A DNA stretch of 64,000 nt from CAZGHF01 sp964525595 (GTDB lineage: Bacteria; Patescibacteriota; Minisyncoccia; UBA6257; GWB1-50-10): contig CAZGHF010000002.1 in assembly GCA_964525595.1 (NCBI GenBank), positions 15,082 through 79,081 of the forward strand. The letters are read 5' to 3'. Of the stretch, positions 1 through 9,487 are shown in pieces. The notes under the pieces are model-generated. The model had not been told where the DNA came from, did no database searches, and saw only the letters and a program-made list of their open reading frames with translations. Both the position numbers and the translations under genes were made by a program. How positions within the stretch are numbered: the first letter of the stretch is position 1; each line of letters begins with the position of its first letter.

Positions 1-2
1 AC

Positions 3-89
3 AAGGGTGTAACCGCCCACAGCGGCGACTATGACGGCGAGGTGGTTGAAGGCGAGGTTCAGCGAATTAAGGATATAATTTTTAGATGA
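3..89 (+). CDS. 3' end of a gene cut by the window edge
   Basis: An open frame runs in from the window edge and ends at a TGA at 87-89, giving the last 28 residues of a protein (ending in EVQRIKDIIFR). The tail is charged and has no membrane segment. It converges on the minus-strand gene that ends at 116. Too little is visible to name a family, and the frame could be chance, although its codon use resembles nearby genes. Confidence 0.4.
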   Translation, partial: KGVTAHSGDYDGEVVEGEVQRIKDIIFR

Positions 90-115
90 AACCCGAAGTT
101 AAAAATTGCTCAAGA

Positions 116-1822
116 TTAATTATCTGCAAAAACTCCTTTAAGTGAAAAGTTTTTTAATTCAATTTCAGTATCAAAAGCCCCTATTATTTCCCAAGCGGTG
201 TCAATGTGAACCAGCTCATAATCGGTAAAATCAATATCTGTACCAAATTTGGCATTGTAATAATTGATTCCATCTTCAGCAAACTTTTTCAAATCAACAT
301 TATAGTTTAACCACTGCCCTTCTTTTAGGATGGGGTGCGTGTTGTCAACGGAAGATATGATATTGCGCATTGGCGGATGATACATTGGAATTCCATTACC
401 GTCATTCATTATATATTCTCCACTATTTGATGCGCATTCTTTATTCCCGGATTCTCCACGATCATATGCTCCTCGCCACCAATGCTTGCTGCAAGAATCT
501 ATTAACAGCCAGTACAGATTCTGTGGACCATAACCTTCTCCTTTAAGTTTTAATAGAAAAACAATCCCGAATCCACCGTATCTATCAATGATTGCGCCAT
601 ATTTTGTACATTTTTGTTCGAAGATAGTTGGTTCAAACTTGTTCAGTCTTACACTTAAGCTAAAGTTTAGCTCCTCAAAGTCAGTAAAATCTATGGATGT
701 TTGTTGTTTTAGGCCGTAATAGGTCCAGCTTTTTCTCGGCGGAGTGCTTTTATAACTAGTGATAATACAACCTTCTTTTTCTTCTGCGCTGGTATCTAGC
801 TCAAGCTTTATCCTGCCGTCTTTGTAGGAAGAAATCTTTTTGTGTCCTCCCTCTGATTCAAATATTATTATCGGCTCTGTTGACTTAGGATTAGGAAGAT
901 TTTGGCAAAGATGAGTTTCGGTAGCTACTTCTGAAACTGCCCAGGCAGGTTCCTGCTCGCCAATAGGCATTTCGCACCATTGGTCCTGAGGAACATTACT
1001 TTCTGTGAATTCACCAAATCCCCACTCAAATTTAGTGTCCTTAATAAGTTCTATTTCTTCATCCTTGGGCCTACATTCAGCGTTATAACATACATAGCCG
1101 TCAGAACAGGATTTGGGTTCATAAAATTCGTCGGTGCAACATTCATAAGGACAATCTGCCTCTACAACCACATCTTCTTTTCCGACAGATTTAATTTCAA
1201 CATCATCTATTAAAAATTCTGAATTAGCAATAACGGAAAAAGAAACTGCGCCGGAGAGAATAGGGGCTTCTACGTCTTCATGTTTTATTAAAAAGTTGTC
1301 ATCCAAATAAATGTTAATGATATTATCACGAACTTTTATCTCAAGCGTGTGCCAATCCCTATAATGATCAAAATTAACTCTATGGGATATTAAATTATGG
1401 TTTGCATTGATTTGTTTGCTCAAATTTATTGCCGTTCCCTTATCATTTCCCAAACCAATCCAATATGTACTGTTCTCCTCTTCTGAGCGATATTCCCTAA
1501 AATTAACTATCATTGAACCCTTTATCCTCTTGAATCTGAATTTTAAACTGTAATCTTTCAAATCTTTATCAACCCTTGCCCAATAGGGACCCACAGCTCT
1601 TAAAACCTTGTTGTCGTCCACTTTTTCTATATTTGCCTTGGCTGATTTTGATTCGCCATTGTGATAAAAAGACCAAGCACTTTTCTTTCTGTTAAAATTA
1701 TCGCTGAAGTAAGTTCCTTCATCAGGTTCTTCTCCATTGTTTTGAGTGAGGAGGAAATATACACTAATGGCTAATACAATTACCAATATTAAAATTCCTA
1801 ATTTTAAAGTCGTTTTTCTCAT
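116..1822 (-). CDS. membrane-anchored LamG-like surface protein, function unknown
   Basis: This 568-residue protein has a short basic N-terminus and one hydrophobic segment (about residues 6-25), so it is probably anchored in the membrane with the rest outside. Residues 40-215 look like a concanavalin/LamG-type beta-sandwich of the DUF1080 kind (aromatic-rich strands, ending in FLIDDVEIKSV), a fold often used to bind glycans. A Cys-rich knot follows at about 224-250 (CPYECC, then CSDGYVCYNAEC), then a second beta-rich region with paired cysteines to the C-terminus. I chose the ATG at 1822 over the one at 1852 because an AGGAA lies just upstream and the hydrophobic segment then starts close to the N-terminus. 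It is transcribed away from proS. The exact ligand is unknown. Confidence 0.6.
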   Translation of the reverse strand: MRKTTLKLGILILVIVLAISVYFLLTQNNGEEPDEGTYFSDNFNRKKSAWSFYHNGESKSAKANIEKVDDNKVLRAVGPYWARVDKDLKDYSLKFRFKRIKGSMIVNFREYRSEEENSTYWIGLGNDKGTAINLSKQINANHNLISHRVNFDHYRDWHTLEIKVRDNIINIYLDDNFLIKHEDVEAPILSGAVSFSVIANSEFLIDDVEIKSVGKEDVVVEADCPYECCTDEFYEPKSCSDGYVCYNAECRPKDEEIELIKDTKFEWGFGEFTESNVPQDQWCEMPIGEQEPAWAVSEVATETHLCQNLPNPKSTEPIIIFESEGGHKKISSYKDGRIKLELDTSAEEKEGCIITSYKSTPPRKSWTYYGLKQQTSIDFTDFEELNFSLSVRLNKFEPTIFEQKCTKYGAIIDRYGGFGIVFLLKLKGEGYGPQNLYWLLIDSCSKHWWRGAYDRGESGNKECASNSGEYIMNDGNGIPMYHPPMRNIISSVDNTHPILKEGQWLNYNVDLKKFAEDGINYYNAKFGTDIDFTDYELVHIDTAWEIIGAFDTEIELKNFSLKGVFADN

Positions 1823-1889
1823 GTTATTCCTATAGTCCTTATATTTTACCATACCAATACGAAAATAAACGGCTCAGTTTAGAGCTGAG

Positions 1890-1918
1890 TTGTAAGCCCC
1901 TATTTCTTTTGCTAAAAT
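1890..1918 (+). promoter_or_regulatory. candidate promoter of the proS-mre run
   Basis: TTGTAA (1890-1895) and TAAAAT (1913-1918) are separated by 17 bases, just before the proS start at 1925. The -10 box is so close to the ATG that the transcript would be almost leaderless, so a start further upstream is also possible. Confidence 0.4.
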
Positions 1919-1924
1919 AGGTGA

Positions 1925-3178
1925 ATGCTGCAATCTGAACTTTTTACAAGAACCTTAAAGGAGGCTCCAAAAGATGAAGTAAGTGCGAACGCCAAGCTCT
2001 TAACGAGGGGCGGTTTTATCTATAAAAATTCGGCCGGGGTCTATACCTATCTGCCGCTCGGCTGGCGGGTAATAAGGAAGATTGCCGACATTATTCGCGA
2101 AGAGATGAACGCCATCGGCGGTGAGGAAATGTTCATGCCGGCAATGGTGGAGAAAAAATACTGGGATGCCTCGGGTCGCTGGGACTTGGAAGTCGGTTTT
2201 GAAGCCAAAGGCAAGAAGGAAAAGAACTCGAACTTTATCCTTGGCTGGAGTCACGAGGAAGTGCTCGCAGAGATTGCTTCCAAGTACATTAGTTCTTACG
2301 AGGACCTGCCTTTTTATGCCTACCAGATTCAGACTAAATTCCGGAACGAGTCCCGGGCTAAATCGGGTCTTCTTCGGGGGCGGGAGTTTATGATGAAGGA
2401 TTTGTACAGTTTTCACACTTCGGAAAAGGATCTTTTTCGCTATTACGAAGAAGTTAAGAAGGCGTATCTCAAAATCTTCAACCGGTGCGGCCTGAAAGCG
2501 ATTTATACTACCGCCGCTGGCGGCGATTTTACGCTTTCAGACACCCATGAATTTCAGGTCGCAACGGAGACGGGCGAGGATGAGATTATTCTCTGTCGGC
2601 TCTGCGGCTTTGCCGAGAATAAGGAAATCACCAAGTATAAAGCGAAAGAACGCTGTCCCAAGTGCAATAAGGGTGTTCTTGAGAAGCTCAGAACCGTTGA
2701 AGTGGGAAATATTTTCCCGCTTGGCACCAAATATGCAGAGGCTTTCAATCTTCAGTTTACGACGAAAGAAGGGAGAAAGAAGCACGTGGTAATGGGTTCT
2801 TACGGTATCGGTCTCGGCCGGGTGATGGGTACGATTGTGGAGGTTTATCATGACAAGGAGGGGATTATCTGGTCGGAGTCAGTTGCTCCTTTTCTGGTCC
2901 ATCTCCTTTTGGTCGGAGAGGCAACGGCGGATTTGAAGAAAAAAACTCTTGACGTTTACAATAAATTTAAGAAAGCCGGCGTTGAAGTGCTCTATGACGA
3001 CCGCGAGGGAGTTTCGGCCGGCGAGAAATTTGCCGATGCCGACTTGCTTGGTATTCCTTACCGTCTGGTTGTGAGTGAGAAAACAATTGTTCAGAACAAA
3101 ATTGAAATCAAGAAAAGAAATGAGGATAAAGCAAAATTAGTAAAGCCGGAAGAATTGTTACAAGTCATAAATCAATAG
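1925..3178 (+). CDS. proS: prolyl-tRNA synthetase, short form with a zinc-ribbon insert
   Basis: Class II synthetase that charges tRNA-Pro in the cytoplasm. The N-terminus carries class II motif 1 and the ProRS-type stretch YKNSAGVYTYLPLGWRV (about 33-49). Motif 2 lies around FRNESRAKSGLLRGREF (139-155), and the motif 3 region is GSYGIGLGRVMG (291-302). The C-terminal anticodon-binding domain contains DDREGVSAGEKFADADLLG. At 417 residues it is about 150 shorter than the usual bacterial enzyme. The place of the editing INS domain is taken by a short insert with four cysteines (C224, C227, C244, C247), probably a zinc ribbon. The loss of INS suggests no cis-editing of Ala-tRNA-Pro. The start follows AGGTG. 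Confidence 0.95.
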   Translation: MLQSELFTRTLKEAPKDEVSANAKLLTRGGFIYKNSAGVYTYLPLGWRVIRKIADIIREEMNAIGGEEMFMPAMVEKKYWDASGRWDLEVGFEAKGKKEKNSNFILGWSHEEVLAEIASKYISSYEDLPFYAYQIQTKFRNESRAKSGLLRGREFMMKDLYSFHTSEKDLFRYYEEVKKAYLKIFNRCGLKAIYTTAAGGDFTLSDTHEFQVATETGEDEIILCRLCGFAENKEITKYKAKERCPKCNKGVLEKLRTVEVGNIFPLGTKYAEAFNLQFTTKEGRKKHVVMGSYGIGLGRVMGTIVEVYHDKEGIIWSESVAPFLVHLLLVGEATADLKKKTLDVYNKFKKAGVEVLYDDREGVSAGEKFADADLLGIPYRLVVSEKTIVQNKIEIKKRNEDKAKLVKPEELLQVINQ

Positions 3179-3193
3179 TCATTGGTTGCTAAG

Positions 3194-4216
3194 ATGATTT
3201 TCAAAAAAAGCATCGGTATAGATTTGGGAACTGACACCACTCAGATATATCTCGTCGGGGGCGGGGTGGTTTTGAACGAACCGTCAATCGCCGCTTTTAA
3301 CAACCGGACGAACCGGGTGATAGCTTACGGCTCGGAGGCTAAGAAAATGCTCTCGCGAACTCCGACTCATATTACCGTTGCCCGGCCGATCACTCACGGC
3401 GGCCTTGCCGATCTTGACATGGCTCGGTAAATGGTCCGACGGTTTATGAAGGGCACGCGACTACGCTGGTCCTGGCTTACCCGGGTTGTGGTGAGCGTTC
3501 CCACTAATCTCACCGAAGTTGAAAGAAAATCGGTTGAAGACTTAATCAAAGAATCCGGTGCTAATGAGATTTACCTTGTCGAGCAGCCGCTTGCGGCCGC
3601 TCTAGGCAGTCAGCTGGACATTGAAGAACCCACCGCCTATTTGGTTTTGGACATCGGGGCCGGTACCACCGACATGGCGATTATTTCTATGAACGGCATT
3701 GTTACGTCAAAACGCCTCAAGGTTGCCGGTGATTATCTGAACAATGAAATAGTAAAGGCAACAAGAGACGAATTAAAACTTCATATTGGTGAACCAACGG
3801 CTGAGGAGATAAAAGTCATGGTTGGTGCCGCTGTGCCCCAGTCTGAGCGTTTGGAGATTTCGGTAAGGGGAAGAGACATCTCGAGCGGCCTACCTCGCGA
3901 GGTGGTGGTGAAAGATACGCAGGTTAGAAACTGGCTTACAAAACCGCTTAAACTCATTATTGAAGGACTAAAGGATTTAATAGAATCTTCACCGCCGGAG
4001 CTCGTCGGCGACATTCACAAAAACGGCATTTACATGTGCGGCGGAATGAGCCAGCTTCGGGGTTTGGATGAACTTTTTGAGAAGGAAACAGGTGTGGGAG
4101 TAAAACTTGTTGACGAGCCCCTGACCTGCGTTGTGAGAGGGACGGGAATTATTGTCGAGAATTTTGAAAAGTATCGCCATCTTTTAGATAATTTTTCCAC
4201 TTTAAAAATGGGATGA
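3194..4216 (+). pseudogene. mreB: mreB, rod-shape actin homologue, interrupted by an in-frame TAA
   Basis: MreB polymerises under the inner membrane and guides lateral wall synthesis. The frame starts with MIFKKSIGIDLGT (phosphate 1 loop) and later has YLVLDIGAGTTDMAII (phosphate 2) and NGIYMCGGMSQLRG (adenosine motif). The ATG at 3194 fits MreB starts better than the TTG at 3182. Codon 79 is TAA (3428-3430), and the same frame resumes at once with MVRRFMKG. The stop replaces one residue, which suggests a single-base change rather than a frameshift. The total of about 340 positions is normal for the family, and it overlaps mreC by ATGA. With intact mreC, mreD and mrdA next door, a consensus error is the simplest explanation, but a true nonsense allele cannot be excluded. 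Confidence 0.85.
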
Positions 4217-4914
4217 CTCCAATAACTAAATCACCACGATTTTTTTTAGGCATTCTTTTTATTGTAGTTCTTCTCCTCACGACCTTTTTTTATCGCAACG
4301 AAACCCTTTCTTTTTTAGGGGTTATCCGCTCTTTTCAGTACGAAGAACTGGAAGCGCTTGAACTTGAGAACTTGGTGCTTAGAGCAGAAGTCGAAGAGTT
4401 GAGGGAGAAGAGCGATGTCGTTGGCGATTCCTACGTTGAAGCAAAAGTTTATTCCCGCTATCCCTTTAACGACCGTAGGTCTGTAGTTGTGAATCTTGGA
4501 GGGAAGGATGGTATTCGTAAAGGGATGCCGGTGCTTGCAAGGGAGGGCGTTCTTCTTGGCAAGGTGAAAAGTGTTTTTGGAAGACAAAGTCTGGTGGAGA
4601 CTATTTTTGACCCCGCTTGGCGTTCAAGCGCCATTATTGGCGGTCCCGGCGGCTCGGGAGAATCTTCGGTTGGAGTTAAAGCTCTCGTTGAAGGCGGGAT
4701 AAATCCATCCCTCACTCTTATCTCAAAGGAATCAATCATTGTGCCGGGGGACCGGGTGTGGAATATTTCACCGGAATTTCCTTTTGGGCTTTTGCTGGGT
4801 GAGTTGAGCAAGGTGAAACCGACGTCGGATGATATCTGGCTTGCGGCTGAGCTTCATACTCTCTATGACTTCGAGGACTTGACGAAGGTTTTAATAGTTA
4901 CAAACTTCCCTTGA
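4213..4914 (+). CDS. mreC: rod-shape-determining protein MreC
   Basis: This bitopic membrane protein links MreB filaments to the elongation enzymes. It has one N-terminal membrane segment (about 10-26), a coiled coil rich in Leu and Glu (about 40-66), and then the MreC beta-barrel domain (from AKVYSRYPFNDRRSVVVNLG through GMPVLAREGVLLGKV to PEFPFGLLLGELSKV). Its ATG overlaps the mreB stop, so the two are translationally coupled. At 233 residues it is somewhat shorter than usual but appears complete. Confidence 0.9.
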   Translation: MTPITKSPRFFLGILFIVVLLLTTFFYRNETLSFLGVIRSFQYEELEALELENLVLRAEVEELREKSDVVGDSYVEAKVYSRYPFNDRRSVVVNLGGKDGIRKGMPVLAREGVLLGKVKSVFGRQSLVETIFDPAWRSSAIIGGPGGSGESSVGVKALVEGGINPSLTLISKESIIVPGDRVWNISPEFPFGLLLGELSKVKPTSDDIWLAAELHTLYDFEDLTKVLIVTNFP

Positions 4915-4921
4915 TTTCTAC

Positions 4922-5389
4922 ATGAGAATTTTATCAGCCGTTGCGTTAACCATTGTTTTTTTTATTTTTCAGCAATCTCAATTCCTTAGCATCTACGGCA
5001 TAAATCCAAATCTTCTTCTTGTTATTTTTCTTCTGTTTACCTTTAAAGCGGACCTGCTCGGCCAGGCAATTCAAGTTCGGCTTTTGGGCGTTCTTTTTGC
5101 AGTTTTAGCCGTTCTCGTACTCCTTTTTGTGCCGTTTTGGTTTCTCTATTTTGCCGGCATCTTGGTAGTTGTTCTTATTTTTAACTTTCTGAAGAACTTT
5201 ATGACTGGAGTCAGGTTCTTTGATTTTTTGATTAGCGTAATTTTAGGGACGTTTCTTTTCTATTTAATTATCAATTTCTTTGGACTTGGATTACCTTATG
5301 TTTTAATCTTATGGGAGGTTGTGTATAACTTTGTAACAGGGTCGTTATTATACTGGGTATGCTGCACAAAAAATCACAAGTTAATCTAG
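4922..5389 (+). CDS. mreD: MreD-like membrane protein
   Basis: A 155-residue, almost entirely hydrophobic protein with four or five membrane segments and few charged residues. Sequence alone would not prove MreD, but the size, topology and position between mreC and the class B PBP2 gene are typical of that subunit of the elongation machinery. The gene starts 7 bases after mreC, and its last 31 bases overlap the start of mrdA. Confidence 0.75.
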   Translation: MRILSAVALTIVFFIFQQSQFLSIYGINPNLLLVIFLLFTFKADLLGQAIQVRLLGVLFAVLAVLVLLFVPFWFLYFAGILVVVLIFNFLKNFMTGVRFFDFLISVILGTFLFYLIINFFGLGLPYVLILWEVVYNFVTGSLLYWVCCTKNHKLI

Positions 5390-7191
5390 AGGATATTTTA
5401 TCCGACCACCTGCGGGAAGACGACTTAATTGAGGTTCCCTTAAGCTCACAGGTCTTTAGGGGTTTTTGGATAATCATTCTTCTTCTTACTGCCGCGGTTT
5501 CTTTTCGGTTTCTGAATCTGAGTATTACTGACCACTCTTTTTACCGGACTCGGGCTCTTGCTAATATGAGTTACTCGCTTCAGGAATCTGCGCCGCGGGG
5601 CGTTATTTTTGACCGTAATGGTTTTCCCCTTGTGGAGAATAAACCTGTCCTGGATGTCTTTCTCGTTCCTCACGAGCTTCCAAAAGAGAAGGGAGAGCGC
5701 GCCGAAGTTTTGGCATTAGTTGCGGGGCATCTCGGCCTGGATAAAGGAGAACTTGAGGCGAAACTCAAGGAAAAAGATTGGCATTTCAGCGAGAAATTTC
5801 TTCTGAAGAGTAACCCCAGTTACACCGAAATTGCCACTCTTGAATCAAACAGTTTTTCCGGAGTTCGGATTGAATCAACTTTTCTGAGAACATACCTCGA
5901 CCCGATGGTTTTTTCTCATGTTCTGGGATTTGTGGGTCTTACTGACCGGGAAGAATTAGAAAATAATCCCGAACTTTTCATTGATGACAAGATTGGTAAA
6001 GCCGGCCTTGAACTTTACTACGATGACAAACTGCGGGGTAAGAGCGGTCGCGAAGTCTACCTTCGCGACGCCTTAGGTGAAGTAAGAGAAAAAGGTACTT
6101 CGGTCGAGAGCGTTGCCGGGGAAGATTTGAAAACTTTTATCGATGCGGAATTCCAAGGATATTTTTATGGGCGGCTCGCTCAGGGGCTAAAAGAGCTTGG
6201 TCGGAGCATTGGGGTTGGTATTGCTTTAAATCCTAAAAACGGCGAAGTGCTTGCCCTTTTTAACATTCCCGGCGTTGACGTTTCAGAACCAGCCCTTTTT
6301 TTAGACGACAAGAACCAGCCCTTTTTCAACCGGGCAGTGAACGGCCTTTATGCTCCCGGTTCCGCAATAAAGCCGCTCCACGCTGCAGCCGCTCTTGCCG
6401 AGGGAGTAATAGATCCCTCACACCAAATATTCTCCGCGGGATTTATTGAAATACCGAATCCTTATGACCCGTCACGTCCGAGCCGGTTTGTAGACTGGAA
6501 GCCGCACGGCTGGGTGGATATGAAAGCGGCCCTCGCGCGTTCTTCAAACATTTATTTTTATGAGGTTGGCGGAGGTTTTGAGAGCCAGATAGGTTTGGGT
6601 ATTGAACGCTTGCGTAAGTGGTGGCAAAAATTCGGCCTCGCCGGGGAAACCGGCATCGATTTACCGGGCGAAGCAAAAGGGTTCTTGCCGAGCCCCTCCT
6701 GGAAAGAGAAGGCATTAGACGATTCTTGGCGGCTAGGGGACACTTATAACGTCTCAATAGGCCAAGGCGACCTTCTTGTTACTCCGATTGAACTTCTAAA
6801 TTATATAAGTTCAATTGCCGCCGACGGAATATTCTACAAGCCAAGGGTGGCGGATTTGGGTAACGATTCCGAGATTATAAACGATTTAAGCGGTGAAATA
6901 GGCGGTTATTTAGAGACGATTCAGGAAGGAATGAGAGATGCTGTAAGGCAGCCCTACGGCACGGCGGTGATGCTCAGCAGTTTGCCGGTCGAAGCGGCGG
7001 CAAAAACCGGTACGGCTCAGGTTCTGAATAATGAAAAGGTAAATGCCTTTTTCGTGGGTTACGCTCCCTATGACGACCCGGAAATTGCAATTCTTGTTCT
7101 TATTGAAGATGCCCGGGAGGGAAGCTTGAACACTGTACCCATAGCTTACGACGTTCTTTTATGGTACTATAACAACCGATTATGGAAGTAA
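5359..7191 (+). CDS. mrdA: penicillin-binding protein 2, elongation transpeptidase
   Basis: Class B PBP that cross-links peptidoglycan during elongation, working with the MreBCD complex. It has an N-terminal membrane anchor (about residues 34-54), a dimerisation region beginning APRGVIFDRNGFPL, and a transpeptidase domain. The active-site motifs are SAIK (S335-K338), SSN (395-397) and KTG (549-551). At 610 residues it is full length. It starts inside the end of mreD and ends 10 bases inside greA. Its place in the mre operon argues for PBP2 rather than FtsI, which is encoded separately at 45536. Confidence 0.93.
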   Translation: MLHKKSQVNLEDILSDHLREDDLIEVPLSSQVFRGFWIIILLLTAAVSFRFLNLSITDHSFYRTRALANMSYSLQESAPRGVIFDRNGFPLVENKPVLDVFLVPHELPKEKGERAEVLALVAGHLGLDKGELEAKLKEKDWHFSEKFLLKSNPSYTEIATLESNSFSGVRIESTFLRTYLDPMVFSHVLGFVGLTDREELENNPELFIDDKIGKAGLELYYDDKLRGKSGREVYLRDALGEVREKGTSVESVAGEDLKTFIDAEFQGYFYGRLAQGLKELGRSIGVGIALNPKNGEVLALFNIPGVDVSEPALFLDDKNQPFFNRAVNGLYAPGSAIKPLHAAAALAEGVIDPSHQIFSAGFIEIPNPYDPSRPSRFVDWKPHGWVDMKAALARSSNIYFYEVGGGFESQIGLGIERLRKWWQKFGLAGETGIDLPGEAKGFLPSPSWKEKALDDSWRLGDTYNVSIGQGDLLVTPIELLNYISSIAADGIFYKPRVADLGNDSEIINDLSGEIGGYLETIQEGMRDAVRQPYGTAVMLSSLPVEAAAKTGTAQVLNNEKVNAFFVGYAPYDDPEIAILVLIEDAREGSLNTVPIAYDVLLWYYNNRLWK

Positions 7192-7643
7192 ATTATCTAT
7201 CCCAAGAACGCTACGACGAAATTCAAAAAGAAATCAAAGAACTTAAGACCGATGGCCGGCTTGAGGTGGCAAAGCGTCTAAAGCAAGCTAAAGAACTTGG
7301 TGATCTTTCGGAAAACTCTGAGTATCAGGAGGCAAAAGCGGCTCAGGCAGAACTTGAGAGGAGAATTAATGAGCTGAACGGAACCCTGCGGAACGCCTCC
7401 ATTATTAAAAAATCAGTCGGGGCCGCGACTGTAAGAATTGGTTCTCAGGTTCATCTTGAAAAAGACGATAAAAGCGAGGTTAGTTATGCGATTGTCGGCT
7501 CAAGCGAGGCTTCGCCAATCAAGGGTTTTATTTCCAACGAGTCGCCGCTTGGTCGGGCGATTCTCGGCAAGAAGATAGATGACGTCGTTCAAATTGAAAC
7601 ACCTGTTGGCAAGAAAGGTTACAAAATCTTGGCTATTGAGTAA
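7182..7643 (+). CDS. greA: transcription elongation factor GreA
   Basis: GreA enters the RNA polymerase secondary channel and stimulates cleavage of backtracked RNA. The N-terminal coiled coil carries the acidic tip (GDLSENSEYQEAKAAQ, about residues 41-56) followed by the FKBP-like C-terminal domain (SPLGRAILGKKIDDVV). The length of 153 residues is typical. The ATG lies 10 bases before the end of mrdA, so the gene is coupled to the wall operon. Confidence 0.95.
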   Translation: MEVNYLSQERYDEIQKEIKELKTDGRLEVAKRLKQAKELGDLSENSEYQEAKAAQAELERRINELNGTLRNASIIKKSVGAATVRIGSQVHLEKDDKSEVSYAIVGSSEASPIKGFISNESPLGRAILGKKIDDVVQIETPVGKKGYKILAIE

Positions 7644-7661
7644 CGGACCTAAAAATTAAGC

Positions 7662-9101
7662 ATGCTCGATGATTTAATCAAAGAGAAAAGGCGGAAGCTT
7701 GAAAAGTACGCTGAAACGGAAGAACCTTATCCGGCCGAAGTTAAACGCGATTTTCCTTTAGACAAAATAACGGGCAACTTTGGAAAATTTGAAGGAAAAA
7801 ATTTATCTGTTGTCGGACGGGTGATGGCTTGTCGTGACCAGGGAAAAATAATTTTTCTGGTCGTTAATGACGGTTCAGGCCGTCTTCAGTTGGTTATAAG
7901 TGAAAAGAAGACGGATAATTTTAAACTTATTAAGGAGACTTTTGATATTGGCGATTTCGTGGAGGCTGAAGGCAGGGTTTTTAAAACAGAGCGCGGCGAG
8001 AAAAGTCTTGAGGTAAAAAGAGCGAAAATCATTGCCAAAAGCTTGCGGCCGCTCCCAGCCGAATGGTTTGGCATTGAAGACGTTGAAACGCGCTTGCGGG
8101 AAAGATATCTGGATATTCTTTTCCGCCCTGAGGTAAAGGAAATGTTCATTAAAAAAAGCCGCTTTTGGGATGAAGTTAGGGCTTTTATGAAAAAAGAGGA
8201 TTTTTTGGAAGTGGAAATGCCGATATTTGAAAATGTTCCTGGCGGAGCGGACGCTGAGCCGTTTGTAACCCATATGAATGCCCTGGACAGAGATTTCTAT
8301 CTTCGGATTTCTCTTGAGCTGCCCTTGAAAAAACTTCTGGTCGGCGGCTACGAAAAAGTTTTCGAGGTGGGAAGGATTTTCCGTAATGAGGGGATAGACA
8401 AAGAGCATCTTCAGGACTACACCCAAATGGAATGTTATTGGGCCTATGCCGATTACAACGATATGATGAAGTTGATGGAAAGTTTGTACAAGCACGTGAT
8501 AAAAAAAGTTTTCGGGACAATGAAGATAAAATCATACGGAGTTATGGTTGATTGGTCCAAGGGTTGGAAGAGGGTAGATTATTATAAGATTTTCAAACGG
8601 GAAGCCGGCCTTGATTTAAAAACGGCAACCCGGGACGACCTTTTTAAGAGAGCTCAAGGTTTAAGGTTGGGGCCGGATAAGAACGCGAGCAAGGGGCGGC
8701 TCATTGACCTTATTTTTAAAAATACTGCCCGGAAAAAGCTTGTAGAACCGTCATTTTTGGTTGACCCGCCGGTTGAAATAGAGCCGCTTGCCAAACGCAG
8801 CCGGAGCGACCCGGGGCGGGTGAAAAGATTTCAGATTGTGGCTCACGGTACTGAACTTGGTAAGGGATTTTCGGAACTAAATAATCCGATTGACCAGCGG
8901 GAAAGATTCGAGGAGCAGATGAAGTTAAGAGCTGAAGGCGATAAGGAAGCTCAACAGCTTGACGAAGAATACTTGCGGGCGATGGAGTACGGCATGCCGC
9001 CATCAGCCGGCTTTGGCATGTCCGAAAGACTCTTCGCCGTTTTAATGGACAAGCCGGTAAGGGAAACGGTCGTCTTTCCCTTAATGAGAGAAAAAGAATA
9101 G
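7662..9101 (+). CDS. lysS: lysyl-tRNA synthetase, class II
   Basis: Charges tRNA-Lys in the cytoplasm. An N-terminal OB-fold anticodon-binding domain (about residues 40-140, including VVGRVMACRDQGKIIFLVV) precedes the class II catalytic core. Visible core motifs are RYLDILFRPEVKEMF, FEVGRIFRNEG (motif 2) and ELNNPIDQRERFEEQ. Motif 3 is GFGMSERLFAVL, slightly different from the common GIDRL form but with the arginine kept. At 479 residues it is complete. It starts 18 bases after greA in a continuous run. Confidence 0.94.
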   Translation: MLDDLIKEKRRKLEKYAETEEPYPAEVKRDFPLDKITGNFGKFEGKNLSVVGRVMACRDQGKIIFLVVNDGSGRLQLVISEKKTDNFKLIKETFDIGDFVEAEGRVFKTERGEKSLEVKRAKIIAKSLRPLPAEWFGIEDVETRLRERYLDILFRPEVKEMFIKKSRFWDEVRAFMKKEDFLEVEMPIFENVPGGADAEPFVTHMNALDRDFYLRISLELPLKKLLVGGYEKVFEVGRIFRNEGIDKEHLQDYTQMECYWAYADYNDMMKLMESLYKHVIKKVFGTMKIKSYGVMVDWSKGWKRVDYYKIFKREAGLDLKTATRDDLFKRAQGLRLGPDKNASKGRLIDLIFKNTARKKLVEPSFLVDPPVEIEPLAKRSRSDPGRVKRFQIVAHGTELGKGFSELNNPIDQRERFEEQMKLRAEGDKEAQQLDEEYLRAMEYGMPPSAGFGMSERLFAVLMDKPVRETVVFPLMREKE

Positions 9102-9106
9102 GTAGT

Positions 9107-9487
9107 ATGAAGCGAGTAATGGTATTCGGTACATTTGACGGCCTTCACGAAGGCCACCGGGCCTTTTTGAAGGAAGCCGGAGCCCACGGTGATTATCTTA
9201 TTGCCGTTATTCCCGCAGACGTTATTGTCGAACACTTAAAAGGTCATTTGCCTAAGTTAAATCTTGCCGAGAGGTTTGAAAATCTTAAAAAGGAAGACAA
9301 GGTTGATGAAGTCGTGGTTGGCGATGAAAAATTGGGAACTTGGGAAGTGGTTAAAAAACATAAACCGGATATAATTGCAATAGGTTACGATCAATATACC
9401 TTGAGAAAAGATTTGGAAAGTCATCTTGATGACTTGGGTTTTACCCCCGAGATAAAAGTAATGCACAGCTACGAGAAAAATGCTTGA
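9107..9487 (+). CDS. small cytidylyltransferase-like protein
   Basis: A 126-residue nucleotidyltransferase of the HIGH superfamily. The N-terminal GTFDGLHEGHRAFL holds the HxGH nucleotide-binding motif, and IIAIGYDQ marks the later core strand. The size fits the glycerol-3-phosphate cytidylyltransferase/FAD synthetase-like group. The usual C-terminal ISTT-type motif is not obvious, so the substrate is uncertain. It overlaps the start of serS by 8 bases and follows lysS by 5. Confidence 0.75.
   Translation: MKRVMVFGTFDGLHEGHRAFLKEAGAHGDYLIAVIPADVIVEHLKGHLPKLNLAERFENLKKEDKVDEVVVGDEKLGTWEVVKKHKPDIIAIGYDQYTLRKDLESHLDDLGFTPEIKVMHSYEKNA

Noticed and set aside
3428..3430. Genetic-code reassignment as the reason for the stop in mreB
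   Set aside because: The codon is TAA, not the UGA recoded in some candidate phyla, and both TAA and TGA end other genes here.
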